64,000 nt of DNA, taken from assembly GCA_021773335.1 (NCBI GenBank), contig JAJFKG010000047.1, positions 1-64,000 of the forward strand, read 5' to 3'. The stretch's first letter is position 1. Every line of letters begins with the position of its first letter. This document shows positions 33,060 to 40,864 of the stretch, one piece after another. The position numbers and the translations under genes are program-made. The notes under the pieces were generated by a model that saw only the letters and a program-made list of their open reading frames with translations, was not told the DNA's origin and searched no databases. This stretch comes from Gammaproteobacteria bacterium. Its GTDB lineage: Bacteria; Pseudomonadota; Gammaproteobacteria; JAJFKG01.

Positions 33060-33359
33060 ATGATTGATCCCAAACTATTTGATGATTTAGCCAAGCGTTT
33101 AAGCGATGCCGTTCCCACAGGACTAAAAGATGTCCGTGATGAAATGGAAAAAAACTTCCGCAGCATTTTACAGAGCGCCTTTGCCAAAATGGATTTAGTC
33201 ACGCGTGAAGAATTTGATGTACAAGCTGGTGTTTTAGCTCGCACCCGCAAACAGCTTGACGATATGGAAAAACGCCTAAAATCGCTCGAAACTGACAAAC
33301 CCAGCGCAAAAAAAGCAACGAGCAAAAGCAAAGCAACAAGCAAAAAAGATAAGAAATAA
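33060..33359 (+). CDS. ubiK: Ubiquinone biosynthesis accessory factor UbiK
   Basis: A 99-residue coiled-coil protein (YqiC/BMFP family) that assists ubiquinone synthesis, with UbiJ in E. coli. The sequence starts MIDPKLFDDLAKRLSDAVP, then ends in a leucine/charged coiled coil (FDVQAGVLARTRKQLDDMEK) and a lysine/serine-rich tail. The start at 33060 has AGAGG 9 nt upstream; the longer frame from 33012 is not needed. It precedes comM by 69 bp, a neighbourhood common in gammaproteobacteria. Confidence 0.92.
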   Translation: MIDPKLFDDLAKRLSDAVPTGLKDVRDEMEKNFRSILQSAFAKMDLVTREEFDVQAGVLARTRKQLDDMEKRLKSLETDKPSAKKATSKSKATSKKDKK

Positions 33360-33428
33360 AGAATAAACGGCACTAAGCCGTACCACCCAACGCATCTAAA
33401 AATACTAATAACAATAAAAGAGGATGCC

Positions 33429-34949
33429 ATGAACCTTGCTATACTTAATAGCCGCGCTAGCTGCGGCATTCAAGCGCCATTAGTCCGTGTCGAAACACAT
33501 ATTGCTAATGGCTTACCTAAATTTCTCATCGTTGGTTTACCCGATACTGAAGTACGTGAAAGCCGTGAACGCGTGCGTAGTGCTATCCTCAATGCCCAAT
33601 TTTATTTTCCCTCACGGCGCATCACCGTCAACCTCGCTCCCGCCGATTTACCGAAAGAAGGCGGACGCTTTGATTTAGCTATCGCCTTAGGTATTTTGCT
33701 TGCATCGGGACAATTACACTGTGACAACATCGAAGAGTATGAGTTTGCGGGTGAATTAGCATTAAGCGGTGAATTACGGGCAATCCATGGTGCACTTCCT
33801 TTCGCAGTTGCCATGCGTGAGCAACAACGCAAACTCATTATCAGTCAAGGCAATGCAGACGAAGCGGCACTAGTACACGATATCAACGTATTCCCTGCCA
33901 ACCATTTAATCGAAGTCGTCAATCATTTAAGTGCTAATAAATCATTAAGCAGACAAACGCCTACCGATTTGCCGCAACCACAAACTCACCACTGTGATAT
34001 GCAAGATGTACATGGCCAATCCCAAGCGAAGCGCGCCTTAGAAATTGCTGCTGCCGGCGGCCATAGTTTATTGCTAGTGGGCCCACCAGGTACTGGTAAA
34101 ACCATGTTAGCAAGTCGTTTGCCAAGCATATTACCACCAATGCGCATTAGTGAAACCTTACAAACAGCAGCAATTGCCTCTATCAGCCGCCAAGGTTTTG
34201 TATCACACTCATGGCAACAACGCCCCTTTCGTGCTCCCCATCATACCGCGTCAAGTGTCGCCTTAGTCGGCGGTGGTAGCACCCCACGTCCCGGTGAAAT
34301 TTCATTGGCGCATAATGGGGTATTATTTCTCGATGAATTACCTGAATTCAAACGCGCCGCACTAGAAACCCTACGCGAACCGCTTGAGTCAGGCATGATT
34401 ACGATTTCACGTGCAGCGCGCCAAGCAGAATTTCCGGCACGCTTTCAATTGATCGCAGCAATGAATCCTTGCCCATGTGGTGAATCGGGCGATCCGCAAG
34501 GCAATTGCCGCTGTACTAGCGAACAAATTCAACGCTATCAACAACGCCTTTCCGGCCCACTATTAGACCGCATTGATATGCAAATTGAAGTTGCACGCAG
34601 TCAAGAAAGCTTATTCCAACAAAAACGCCAGCAAAAATCAGACAATAGTGCGGCTATCCAACAACGTGTGGTTAATGCACGCCAACAGCAATTACGACGC
34701 GCACAAAAAATCAATGCCCATCTTAGTTCGCAAGAACTCGAATTCTATTGCCAATTGAACCTCGCTAATGAGCAATTTCTCGAATCCGCACTGGAGAAAT
34801 TGCGCCTTTCCAACCGTGCGTTGCACCGTATCTTACGCGTTGCACGTACCATCGCCGACCTCTCTGCCGCAGACACGATTAACCAAACTCATCTTAGTGA
34901 AGCCTTAAGCTATCGCTACCTAGACCGGCGCAATAAGTATTTAAAATAA
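33429..34949 (+). CDS. comM: YifB/ComM-family Mg chelatase-like AAA+ ATPase
   Basis: A 506-residue hexameric helicase-like AAA+ protein. ComM promotes branch migration during natural transformation in several gammaproteobacteria. The N-terminal ChlI-like domain begins MNLAILNSRASCGIQAPLVRV and contains FLIVGLPDTEVRESRERVRSA. The AAA+ module has Walker A LLLVGPPGTGKTMLASRLP, Walker B VLFLDELPEF and the zinc-type cysteines NPCPCGESGDPQGNCRCT. SGPLLDRIDMQIEV and the C-terminal Mg chelatase domain complete it. Length normal. Confidence 0.95.
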   Translation: MNLAILNSRASCGIQAPLVRVETHIANGLPKFLIVGLPDTEVRESRERVRSAILNAQFYFPSRRITVNLAPADLPKEGGRFDLAIALGILLASGQLHCDNIEEYEFAGELALSGELRAIHGALPFAVAMREQQRKLIISQGNADEAALVHDINVFPANHLIEVVNHLSANKSLSRQTPTDLPQPQTHHCDMQDVHGQSQAKRALEIAAAGGHSLLLVGPPGTGKTMLASRLPSILPPMRISETLQTAAIASISRQGFVSHSWQQRPFRAPHHTASSVALVGGGSTPRPGEISLAHNGVLFLDELPEFKRAALETLREPLESGMITISRAARQAEFPARFQLIAAMNPCPCGESGDPQGNCRCTSEQIQRYQQRLSGPLLDRIDMQIEVARSQESLFQQKRQQKSDNSAAIQQRVVNARQQQLRRAQKINAHLSSQELEFYCQLNLANEQFLESALEKLRLSNRALHRILRVARTIADLSAADTINQTHLSEALSYRYLDRRNKYLK

Positions 34950-34992
34950 CTTGGCAAGAGTATAAAATACGCAAAAAATTATAGGTAACTTT

Positions 34993-35319
34993 ATGGCACT
35001 AACTAAAGAGTTTCGTGAAACTGTTCAACAGCGGGCACAAAAAGATACTGCGTTTAGACGAGCAATGCTTATCGACGCTATCAGTGAATTATTAACAGGC
35101 GATCTTGATACCGCTAAATCTATGTTGCGCGATTATATTAACGCGACAATTACTTTCGAAAAACTAGCGAAAAAATTGCATAAGAATAGCAAAAGCCTAC
35201 AGCGAATGTTCGGCCCAAGTGGCAACCCTACTGCACAATCACTTTGCACAGTTATCAAGGTACTGCAAAAACAGGAAGGTATTGCTTTACAGGTCAATTC
35301 TAAAAATCATAAAAAATAG
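34993..35319 (+). CDS. HTH regulator of the COG3636 addiction-module antidote family
   Basis: A 108-residue DNA-binding protein. The sequence MALTKEFRETVQQRAQKDTA, LLTGDLDTAKSMLRDYINAT and KNSKSLQRMFGPSGNPTAQS is the pattern of COG3636 regulators. These are usually called putative addiction-module antidotes and are paired with a RelE-like toxin. No toxin frame flanks it here (comM before, aldolase after), so it seems to be an orphan that may act as an ordinary regulator. Confidence 0.75.
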   Translation: MALTKEFRETVQQRAQKDTAFRRAMLIDAISELLTGDLDTAKSMLRDYINATITFEKLAKKLHKNSKSLQRMFGPSGNPTAQSLCTVIKVLQKQEGIALQVNSKNHKK

Positions 35320-35347
35320 GCGCTCTATTTTTAAACAAACCTTGATG

Positions 35348-35386
35348 TTTGCCAGCAAACAAGGGATACTCTCGCCCGCTGGCAAA
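35348..35386. promoter_or_regulatory. Inverted repeat upstream of the aldolase gene
   Basis: TTTGCCAGC (35348-35356) is the exact reverse complement of GCTGGCAAA (35378-35386), with a 21-nt centre. It lies about 50 bp before the aldolase start and after the previous gene's stop, so it is either a terminator-like hairpin (no U-tract) or an operator. Confidence 0.4.
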
Positions 35387-35438
35387 CGCACGCCCGCACT
35401 GTCTGAATCTGATCGTGTTATCTCTGGAGAATGAAACT

Positions 35439-36455
35439 ATGACCGAACAAGCCCTACAAACTACTATCAATGACATCGCCATAGCTGGCAAAGGAATCCT
35501 CGCGGCTGATGAAAGCGTCCCCACTATGACTAAGCGTTTAACCAGCATCAACGTTGAATCAACCGAAGAAACCCGTCGTGCTTACCGTGAAATGCTATTC
35601 ACCACACCCGATTTAGCCAAGTATATTAACGGGGTCATCTTATTTGAAGAAACGCTCGGCCAACGCGCCAGTGATGGTACGCCATTACCTGAATTATTAA
35701 GTAAGCAAGGCATTGTTCCAGGCATTAAAGTCGATAAAGGTTTAATTGCTCTCACCAATAGTGGCAATGAAAAATTCACCCAAGGTTTAGATGGTTTATC
35801 CGATCGTTTAGCTAACTATAAAGAAATGGGCGCACGCTTTGCCAAATGGCGTAACGTATACAATATTTCGGATATCACTCCTAGCTCACTGGCAATTGAA
35901 GTGAACGCCGAAAATTTAGCGCGTTATGCTGCAATCTGCCAAGCACAAGGCATCGTGCCTATCGTTGAACCTGAAGTGTTACTTGATGGCAACCACACAA
36001 TTGAACGCTGTTTTGATGCCACCGAAGCTGTGTTGCATGCTGTCTTCGCTGCCTTATACCGTCATAAAGTTACGCCTGAACACATTATATTGAAACCCAG
36101 CATGGTGGTTTCTGGGAAAGACTGTGCACAGCGTGCTGACATGCAAACCGTTGCTGAACTAACAGTCAAAGTATTATTACGCACAGTACCTGCAGCCGTA
36201 CCGACGATTAACTTCTTGTCTGGTGGGCAAACGCCAGAAGAAGCTACCGCTCACTTAAATGCAATGAATGCATTACGCAGCTTGCCTTGGAATCTAAGCT
36301 TTTCTTATGGTCGAGCTTTGCAAGAACCTGCATTAAAAGCATGGGCTGGTAAAAAAGAAAATGTCGATGCTGGACGTGAAGCTTTACATAAGCGTGCCAA
36401 ATTAAATGGTGCGGCAAGCGTTGGCAAATACACGGAAGCGATGGAAAGCGCTTAG
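35439..36455 (+). CDS. Class I fructose-bisphosphate aldolase
   Basis: A 338-residue Schiff-base aldolase of the animal/plant type, cleaving fructose 1,6-bisphosphate in glycolysis or joining trioses in gluconeogenesis. Motifs are GKGILAADESVPTM at the N-terminus, KWRNVYNI (substrate-binding Lys), VPIVEPEVLLDG, and the active-site lysine strand HIILKPSMVVSG. NFLSGGQTPEEATAHLNAMN and LSFSYGRALQ follow. The start at 35439 has GGAG 9 nt upstream; the frame extends to 35349 without need. It is monocistronic, followed by REP-type hairpins. Confidence 0.95.
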   Translation: MTEQALQTTINDIAIAGKGILAADESVPTMTKRLTSINVESTEETRRAYREMLFTTPDLAKYINGVILFEETLGQRASDGTPLPELLSKQGIVPGIKVDKGLIALTNSGNEKFTQGLDGLSDRLANYKEMGARFAKWRNVYNISDITPSSLAIEVNAENLARYAAICQAQGIVPIVEPEVLLDGNHTIERCFDATEAVLHAVFAALYRHKVTPEHIILKPSMVVSGKDCAQRADMQTVAELTVKVLLRTVPAAVPTINFLSGGQTPEEATAHLNAMNALRSLPWNLSFSYGRALQEPALKAWAGKKENVDAGREALHKRAKLNGAASVGKYTEAMESA

Positions 36456-36464
36456 TTAGCTAAA

Positions 36465-36497
36465 CCTTGATGCGCGCTACGCGCTTATCAAGGCTAC
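36465..36497. repeat. Half REP unit (CCTTGAT variant) after the aldolase gene
   Basis: CCTTGATGCGCGCTAC..GCGCTTATCAAGGCTAC forms a hairpin 9 bp after the aldolase stop. It is related to the right half of 656-747. It could stabilise or end the transcript. Confidence 0.6.
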
Positions 36498-36522
36498 ATT
36501 AGCATTTGTTCCTACGTAAGCC

Positions 36523-36616
36523 GTAGCCCGGATAAGCACGGCACGCGCGTCATCCGGGGAGGGTGTTTGCGATTGCGGTTCCCGGATGACGTTGCTGCGC
36601 AACTTATCCGGGCTAC
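36523..36616 (-). repeat. REP-like palindromic unit, reverse orientation
   Basis: Complete GTAGCCCGGATAAG..CTTATCCGGGCTAC unit, inverted relative to those at 105-446. Its edge supplies the stop codon and the final Met of the small membrane protein at 36613-36807, so insertion may have altered that gene's end. Confidence 0.8.
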
Positions 36617-36807
36617 ATCTGAGCTTGACTACCACCACAACATAAATACTTAAGCGCAGCACCAACCAATAAGATTAACAACAAAACTTCAAAAAAATGA
36701 ATCAACAAGATCATATCGTGTTGACGCGCTGGGCTTAAAGTGACTGATAGTACTGCTAGTATTAACCCGACAACAACCGTAATGATACTAATAATTTTCG
36801 ACATCAT
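36613..36807 (-). CDS. Small two-helix membrane protein
   Basis: A 64-residue protein with two hydrophobic helices (IISIITVVVGLILAVLSVTL and ILLIHFFEVLLLILLVGAAL) and a cysteine pair near the C-terminus (YLCCGG). AAGGGAG lies 8-11 nt before the ATG pair. It starts 14 bp after the stop of the cytochrome c5 gene on the same strand and is likely co-transcribed. The C-terminus runs into the REP unit. No family assigned. Confidence 0.6.
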   Translation of the reverse strand: MMSKIISIITVVVGLILAVLSVTLSPARQHDMILLIHFFEVLLLILLVGAALKYLCCGGSQAQM

Positions 36808-36821
36808 GCTAATTTACTCCC

Positions 36822-37301
36822 TTAATGCTTAGGTTTGATTTTTGCTTCATTTAACATGTACTCAACTGCTTGTTGCAGTTGTGCGGGAGTACACGTCATA
36901 CAGGTTCCTTGCGGTGGCATTGCGCCTTTGCCTTTTTCAACGATTGCCATGATCTCTGCCATCGTCTTATCACCAACTTTGACTGTCCACGCTGCATTGT
37001 CGCCTAACTTAGGTGCTCCAGCAACTCCGGCAGCATGACACACGGCACAGGTTTTGGTATACAGGGCTTTACCTGCTTTAGCACTATCATTCGCAGCGGG
37101 TGTAGCGGCAGATTTTGTCGCAGCTACGTTAACACTGCCCACTGGTTGAATACGTTTTTGAATCGCAGCCGTTTTACTAACTTGAGCATCAGCTGCAGTG
37201 TGACTCGACGCCCACGCCTGGGTTGCGCCAGCGATACTCGCAACAATAGCAACGAGCGCAATAGTAGCTACCGCCTTGCCTGCTAATTTTTGTAAATCCA
37301 T
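36822..37301 (-). CDS. Cytochrome c5-family protein
   Basis: A 159-residue periplasmic or membrane-anchored class I cytochrome c. The N-terminal hydrophobic segment (AVATIALVAIVASIAGATQA) is a signal peptide or anchor. An Ala/Lys/Thr-rich linker follows. The haem domain starts near residue 80 with the CAVCH haem site, then AGVAGAPKLGD, and GAMPPQGTCMTCTPAQL, which carries the axial Met and the extra cysteine pair typical of cytochrome c5. The start at 37301 is set by GGAAGG immediately upstream. The reading frame stays open for another 130 codons only because the tandem repeat at 37411-37670 lacks stops. Confidence 0.9.
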   Translation of the reverse strand: MDLQKLAGKAVATIALVAIVASIAGATQAWASSHTAADAQVSKTAAIQKRIQPVGSVNVAATKSAATPAANDSAKAGKALYTKTCAVCHAAGVAGAPKLGDNAAWTVKVGDKTMAEIMAIVEKGKGAMPPQGTCMTCTPAQLQQAVEYMLNEAKIKPKH

Positions 37302-37410
37302 TTTCCTTCCCTCATCCATTGCTACAATAGCACTACAGAGCGGTAAAATTATTGCCAAACAATAACTTACCTTAAACGCGCGCATATTATGCGTGATTAT
37401 TTGTTCAGGC

Positions 37411-37670
37411 GCAATTAGCAGATTCCCTTGATGCGCGGCTACGCTGTTTATCCAGGCTCTGACCGAAGGAGCGAACGCGGAGCGTTCGCAGCCACTAAGG
37501 TACCACCGCAGAGCGGTGGTACCAGGGGAGAGCGCAATTAGCAGATTCCCCTGATGCGCGGCTACGCTGTTTATCCAGGCTCTGACCGAAGGAGCGAACG
37601 CGGAGCGTTCGCAGCCACTAAGGTACCACCGCAGAGCGGTGGTACCAGGGGCGGTGGTACCAGGGGAGAG
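37411..37670. repeat. Tandem duplication (123-bp period) carrying hairpin words
   Basis: Two nearly identical units start at GCAATTAGCAGATTCCC (37411 and 37534). Each carries GCGAACGC-GGA-GCGTTCGC and GGTACCACCGC-AGA-GCGGTGGTACC. A short extra GCGGTGGTACCAGGGG follows the second unit. The same words occur at 8905-8922 and 53570-53591. It lies upstream of the cytochrome c5 gene and next to the MITE-like element. Confidence 0.85.
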
Positions 37671-37671
37671 C

Positions 37672-37789
37672 CTTATGGAAAAAGCCAAGATCAAGGCAAA
37701 AAAGGCGATTAAAGAGGGAGTTTATTTGGCATAAATGACCGACTTGAGCGACTTTTTTAACGAAGAGGTTGGCTTTTTACATAAGTCCT
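37672..37789. mobile_element. MITE-like element between cytochrome c5 and hemC
   Basis: Ends are CTTATGGAAAAAGCCAA (37672-37688) and TTGGCTTTTTACATAAG (37769-37785), inverted with one mismatch. The centre carries GAGGGAGTTTA (37714-37724) and TAAATGACCGA (37732-37742). Read in reverse it aligns along its length with the element at 46003-46128 (AGGACTTA.G.AAAA..CCAA.CTCTT.GTTAA). No coding capacity. It ends 4 bp before the hemC start, so the hemC promoter must lie within or beyond it. Confidence 0.7.
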
Positions 37790-37793
37790 GATT

Positions 37794-38738
37794 ATGATTG
37801 CGGGCATGATAGCAAGAACCTTACGTATATCCACCCGCAAAAGCCCCCTCGCCCTCTGGCAAGCCAATTTTGTCAAAGGGGCACTGTTACAACTTCACCC
37901 TACATTAAATGTTGAACTCGTCAAACTCACCACTCAAGGCGATAGGATACTTGGCACGCCACTCAGCAAGGTTGGCGGCAAAGGCTTATTCGTCAAAGAG
38001 CTTGAACAATGCTTACTACGTAAAGATGCTGATATCGCTGTGCACTCGGCAAAAGACATGCCCGCTGAGTTTGCTGATGGTTTGTGTTTAGCGGCAATTT
38101 GTGAACGCGCTGATCCTTGCGATGCCTTTGTCAGTCAACGTTATACGCGGCTCGACGAGCTACCAGCTGGCGCAATTGTCGGGACTTCCAGCCTACGCCG
38201 CAGTAGCCAAATCAGTAAGCTGTATCCTGAATTATGTGTACGCGATTTACGCGGCAATGTGGGAACGCGTCTGACTAAGCTTGATGATGGTGAGTACGAT
38301 GCTATCATCCTTGCCTGTGCCGGCTTACAGCGTCTCGGGGAAGCGGCGCGCATTACTCAACGTTTAACGCCAGAACAATGTTTACCCGCAGTTGGTCAAG
38401 GCATTGTTGCCGTCGAGTGCCGTACCGACGACCATGAATTAATTCAATTACTGCGCGCCATTAACCATTTGCCCACCCAAGTGCAATTAACTGCAGAACG
38501 TGCCATGAATAAACATCTCAATGGTGGTTGCCAAATCCCTATCGCTGGCTTTGCCAATCTGGCTGGGGCTGAAGTCAGCTTGCGCGGCATGGTCGGTAAG
38601 CCGGATGGCAGCGTACTACTACAAAGCCAAGCGAGCGGCCCACAGACACAAGCAGCGCATATTGGTGTTCAAGTCGCTGAGGCACTCTTGGCACAAGGCG
38701 CTGGTGAAATCATCAAGGCTGTTTATGATGCCCAATAA
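37794..38738 (+). CDS. hemC: Porphobilinogen deaminase (hydroxymethylbilane synthase)
   Basis: Joins four porphobilinogens into hydroxymethylbilane in haem synthesis. 314 residues, normal length. Motifs are LRISTRKSPLALWQANFVK, the substrate-binding GGKGLFVKELEQCLL and AVHSAKDMPAEF, GTSSLRRSSQI, RDLRGNVGTRL, and the dipyrromethane-cofactor cysteine in LNGGCQIPIAGFA. The start may be 37794 or 37806 (both ATG). The upstream 120 bp are the MITE-like element. It overlaps hemD by 14 bp. Confidence 0.96.
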   Translation: MIAGMIARTLRISTRKSPLALWQANFVKGALLQLHPTLNVELVKLTTQGDRILGTPLSKVGGKGLFVKELEQCLLRKDADIAVHSAKDMPAEFADGLCLAAICERADPCDAFVSQRYTRLDELPAGAIVGTSSLRRSSQISKLYPELCVRDLRGNVGTRLTKLDDGEYDAIILACAGLQRLGEAARITQRLTPEQCLPAVGQGIVAVECRTDDHELIQLLRAINHLPTQVQLTAERAMNKHLNGGCQIPIAGFANLAGAEVSLRGMVGKPDGSVLLQSQASGPQTQAAHIGVQVAEALLAQGAGEIIKAVYDAQ

Positions 38739-39543
38739 CGAACTGAACGCGCTTAATGGGTTGAACATTTTAGTCACGCGCCCTGAGCACCAAGCTGACC
38801 CATTATGTCACTTATTGCAGCAATATGGCGCACAAACTGCCAAACTACCCAGCTTACAAATCATTGCCACCACCGATAACCCTAAATTTCAGCAAGCCCT
38901 CAGTGAACTTCCTACAACAGATTGTTTGATTTTTGTCAGTGCAAATGCTGTTTACACTGCAGCGCCCTACATGAAGGAGAACTGGCAGGGTTTGACTAAT
39001 AAATGTGTATTGCTTGCTGTAGGGCCAGGCACTGCACTGGCTTTAAACGAACACGGTTTGGAAAATGCCATCACCCCGCAAAAAAATTACACTAGCGAAG
39101 GATTGTTAGCCACTGATTGCCTACAACATGTTCAAAACAAACATATAATCATTGTTTCTGGTCAAGGTGGGCGTCGTATCCTCGATGATGCCTTGGCACA
39201 GCGTGGCGCACAAATCACCCGTTTAGAGAGTTATCGGCGTCAACGGCCAACGCGTAATTTCGCTGTGCAACTTGAGACTTGGCAGAACCGGGGCATTGAT
39301 GTTGTAATTAGCACCAGCGGCGAGAGCTTGGATAACTTGTACGCAATGTTTCAAGCACAAGGCGCTACCGCATTGAAGTGGTTACAGGCTCAACAAATGC
39401 TAGTCATTAGCGATAAAATGGCAAATAGCCTCCACCAGTATAATTTTGCAAAACCCGCCCTAGTCGCGGAAAATGCCAACGATAGTGCATTGTTAAACGC
39501 TTTGCTGGCCTGGCAACAGCAACATAGGAACCAACATGGATAA
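38725..39543 (+). CDS. hemD: Uroporphyrinogen-III synthase
   Basis: Cyclises hydroxymethylbilane to uroporphyrinogen III. 272 residues with the poorly conserved two-domain HemD fold: NILVTRPEHQADPLCHLLQQYGA at the start, DCLIFVSANAV, LLAVGPGTALAL, NYTSEGLLA, and VVISTSGESLDNLYAMF. The start at 38725 overlaps the hemC end and has AAGG 6 nt before it. The longer frame from 38521 is a shadow of hemC. Operon position between hemC and hemX supports the call. Confidence 0.93.
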   Translation: MMPNNELNALNGLNILVTRPEHQADPLCHLLQQYGAQTAKLPSLQIIATTDNPKFQQALSELPTTDCLIFVSANAVYTAAPYMKENWQGLTNKCVLLAVGPGTALALNEHGLENAITPQKNYTSEGLLATDCLQHVQNKHIIIVSGQGGRRILDDALAQRGAQITRLESYRRQRPTRNFAVQLETWQNRGIDVVISTSGESLDNLYAMFQAQGATALKWLQAQQMLVISDKMANSLHQYNFAKPALVAENANDSALLNALLAWQQQHRNQHG

Positions 39544-40864
39544 AGGATCAAAGAAAAACGGTGATAAACAAAAACCGAAAACCGAAAAATCTCAACAAAC
39601 TAAGCCTGCAAATACTAGCAACAACGCCAAGGATACAACATTGAGTACCACTGCCGTAAAAACCAAACCAACACGTTCAGGCCGCATGTTAGCAACACTC
39701 GCCATCATCATCGCGTTTATCGCCGCGGCTGCCATTGCTTATACTTGGCAACAATTACATAGCCTGCATAATCAAGTGCAAGACAAACAACAACAGTTAA
39801 ACCAACAGTTGCAACAAACCCAATCACACATCCAACAATTATCACAACAAGTACAAGCACAACAACAAATATTGCGGGCGCAGACTAGCGCTTTAAATAG
39901 CAATAAAGCGATATTACACCGCTTTATTCAACTCGGCGTCAGTGATCCAGCATTGATTGCCACAACCCAAGCCAACGACATGGCACGCTTAGCTAATTAT
40001 AACTTGCAATTCCAACACAACATACCTGCAGCTATTCAATTACTCAACGCTGCCGACAAAAAGCTCCAGCACCTGCGCAACCCAACATTGATCAACGTTC
40101 GCCAAGCGTTGACGGACGATATCCTCGCCCTAAAAGCTGTGCCTAAAGTAGACTTAGAAAGCTTATTATTGAATCTTACAGCCCTAAATCAACAAGTAGA
40201 CCAATTACCAACACTAGCTGAACAGTACGTAGCAGACGATGCCAGCAAATCACAACACGCAAGCGCTAAGGACACGCATCAAGCGTACTTGCCGAAATGG
40301 CGCGAAGCATTAGATAAAAGTATCGAGAAGATTCAGAAACTCGTCGTCATCCGTCACAACGAGCAAGCGATTCAACCCTTGCTTGATCCACAACAAAAAC
40401 GTTACCTCTTACAAAATTTACATTTATTGTTGGGCCAAGCGCAATGGGCGGCGATCAACCAAAATCAAGCTGTTTTTGAAACCAGCTTAACGCAAGCCAA
40501 ACAAAGTATTGAAAAATATTTCGATAAACAAACTGCAACTACAAAAAATGCCATACAGATCTTGGAGCAATTACAAAAACTTAATATTCAACCGCAGATA
40601 CCGAATATCAATAGCTCATTGACCGCTTTACAACAAGCCAGTGAAACACTGCGTGCGCAAGCCACTACGCATTTGCAACAAAATGATACCAACACAATAA
40701 CGCAACCAACCATCCCCACTGTGACACCAGCAGCCCCCTCAAACAACAAACCCTCAACTACAAAGCCATCCGCACCGACAAACAATAAAAAGCCTCAGAG
40801 CAACCCTAACAAACCACACAATAAGCCGAGCGATACTATCGAACAGGAGGTCACCAGCTCATGA
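39536..40864 (+). CDS. hemX: HemX-like inner-membrane protein
   Basis: A 442-residue membrane protein of the HemX family, often misnamed uroporphyrin-III C-methyltransferase. No methyltransferase motif is present. A lysine/threonine-rich cytoplasmic tail is followed by one membrane helix (about 51-71), a glutamine-rich coiled coil (VQDKQQQLNQQLQQTQSHIQ) and the HemX domain (MARLANYNLQFQHNIPAAIQLLNAADKKL is typical). The last 60 residues are Pro/Thr/Asn/Lys-rich. Encoded with hemC, hemD and hemY with short overlaps. Probably helps organise haem synthesis at the membrane; mechanism unproven. Confidence 0.9.
   Translation: MDKGSKKNGDKQKPKTEKSQQTKPANTSNNAKDTTLSTTAVKTKPTRSGRMLATLAIIIAFIAAAAIAYTWQQLHSLHNQVQDKQQQLNQQLQQTQSHIQQLSQQVQAQQQILRAQTSALNSNKAILHRFIQLGVSDPALIATTQANDMARLANYNLQFQHNIPAAIQLLNAADKKLQHLRNPTLINVRQALTDDILALKAVPKVDLESLLLNLTALNQQVDQLPTLAEQYVADDASKSQHASAKDTHQAYLPKWREALDKSIEKIQKLVVIRHNEQAIQPLLDPQQKRYLLQNLHLLLGQAQWAAINQNQAVFETSLTQAKQSIEKYFDKQTATTKNAIQILEQLQKLNIQPQIPNINSSLTALQQASETLRAQATTHLQQNDTNTITQPTIPTVTPAAPSNNKPSTTKPSAPTNNKKPQSNPNKPHNKPSDTIEQEVTSS

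Noticed and set aside
37411..37670. Possible CRISPR array
   Set aside because: Only two direct copies of 123 bp with no variable spacers. The repeats are made of inverted-repeat words.
37302..37694. In-frame N-terminal extension of the cytochrome c5 reading frame through the tandem repeat
   Set aside because: The extension is translated repeat sequence with two identical segments. A strong ribosome binding site and signal peptide start at 37301.
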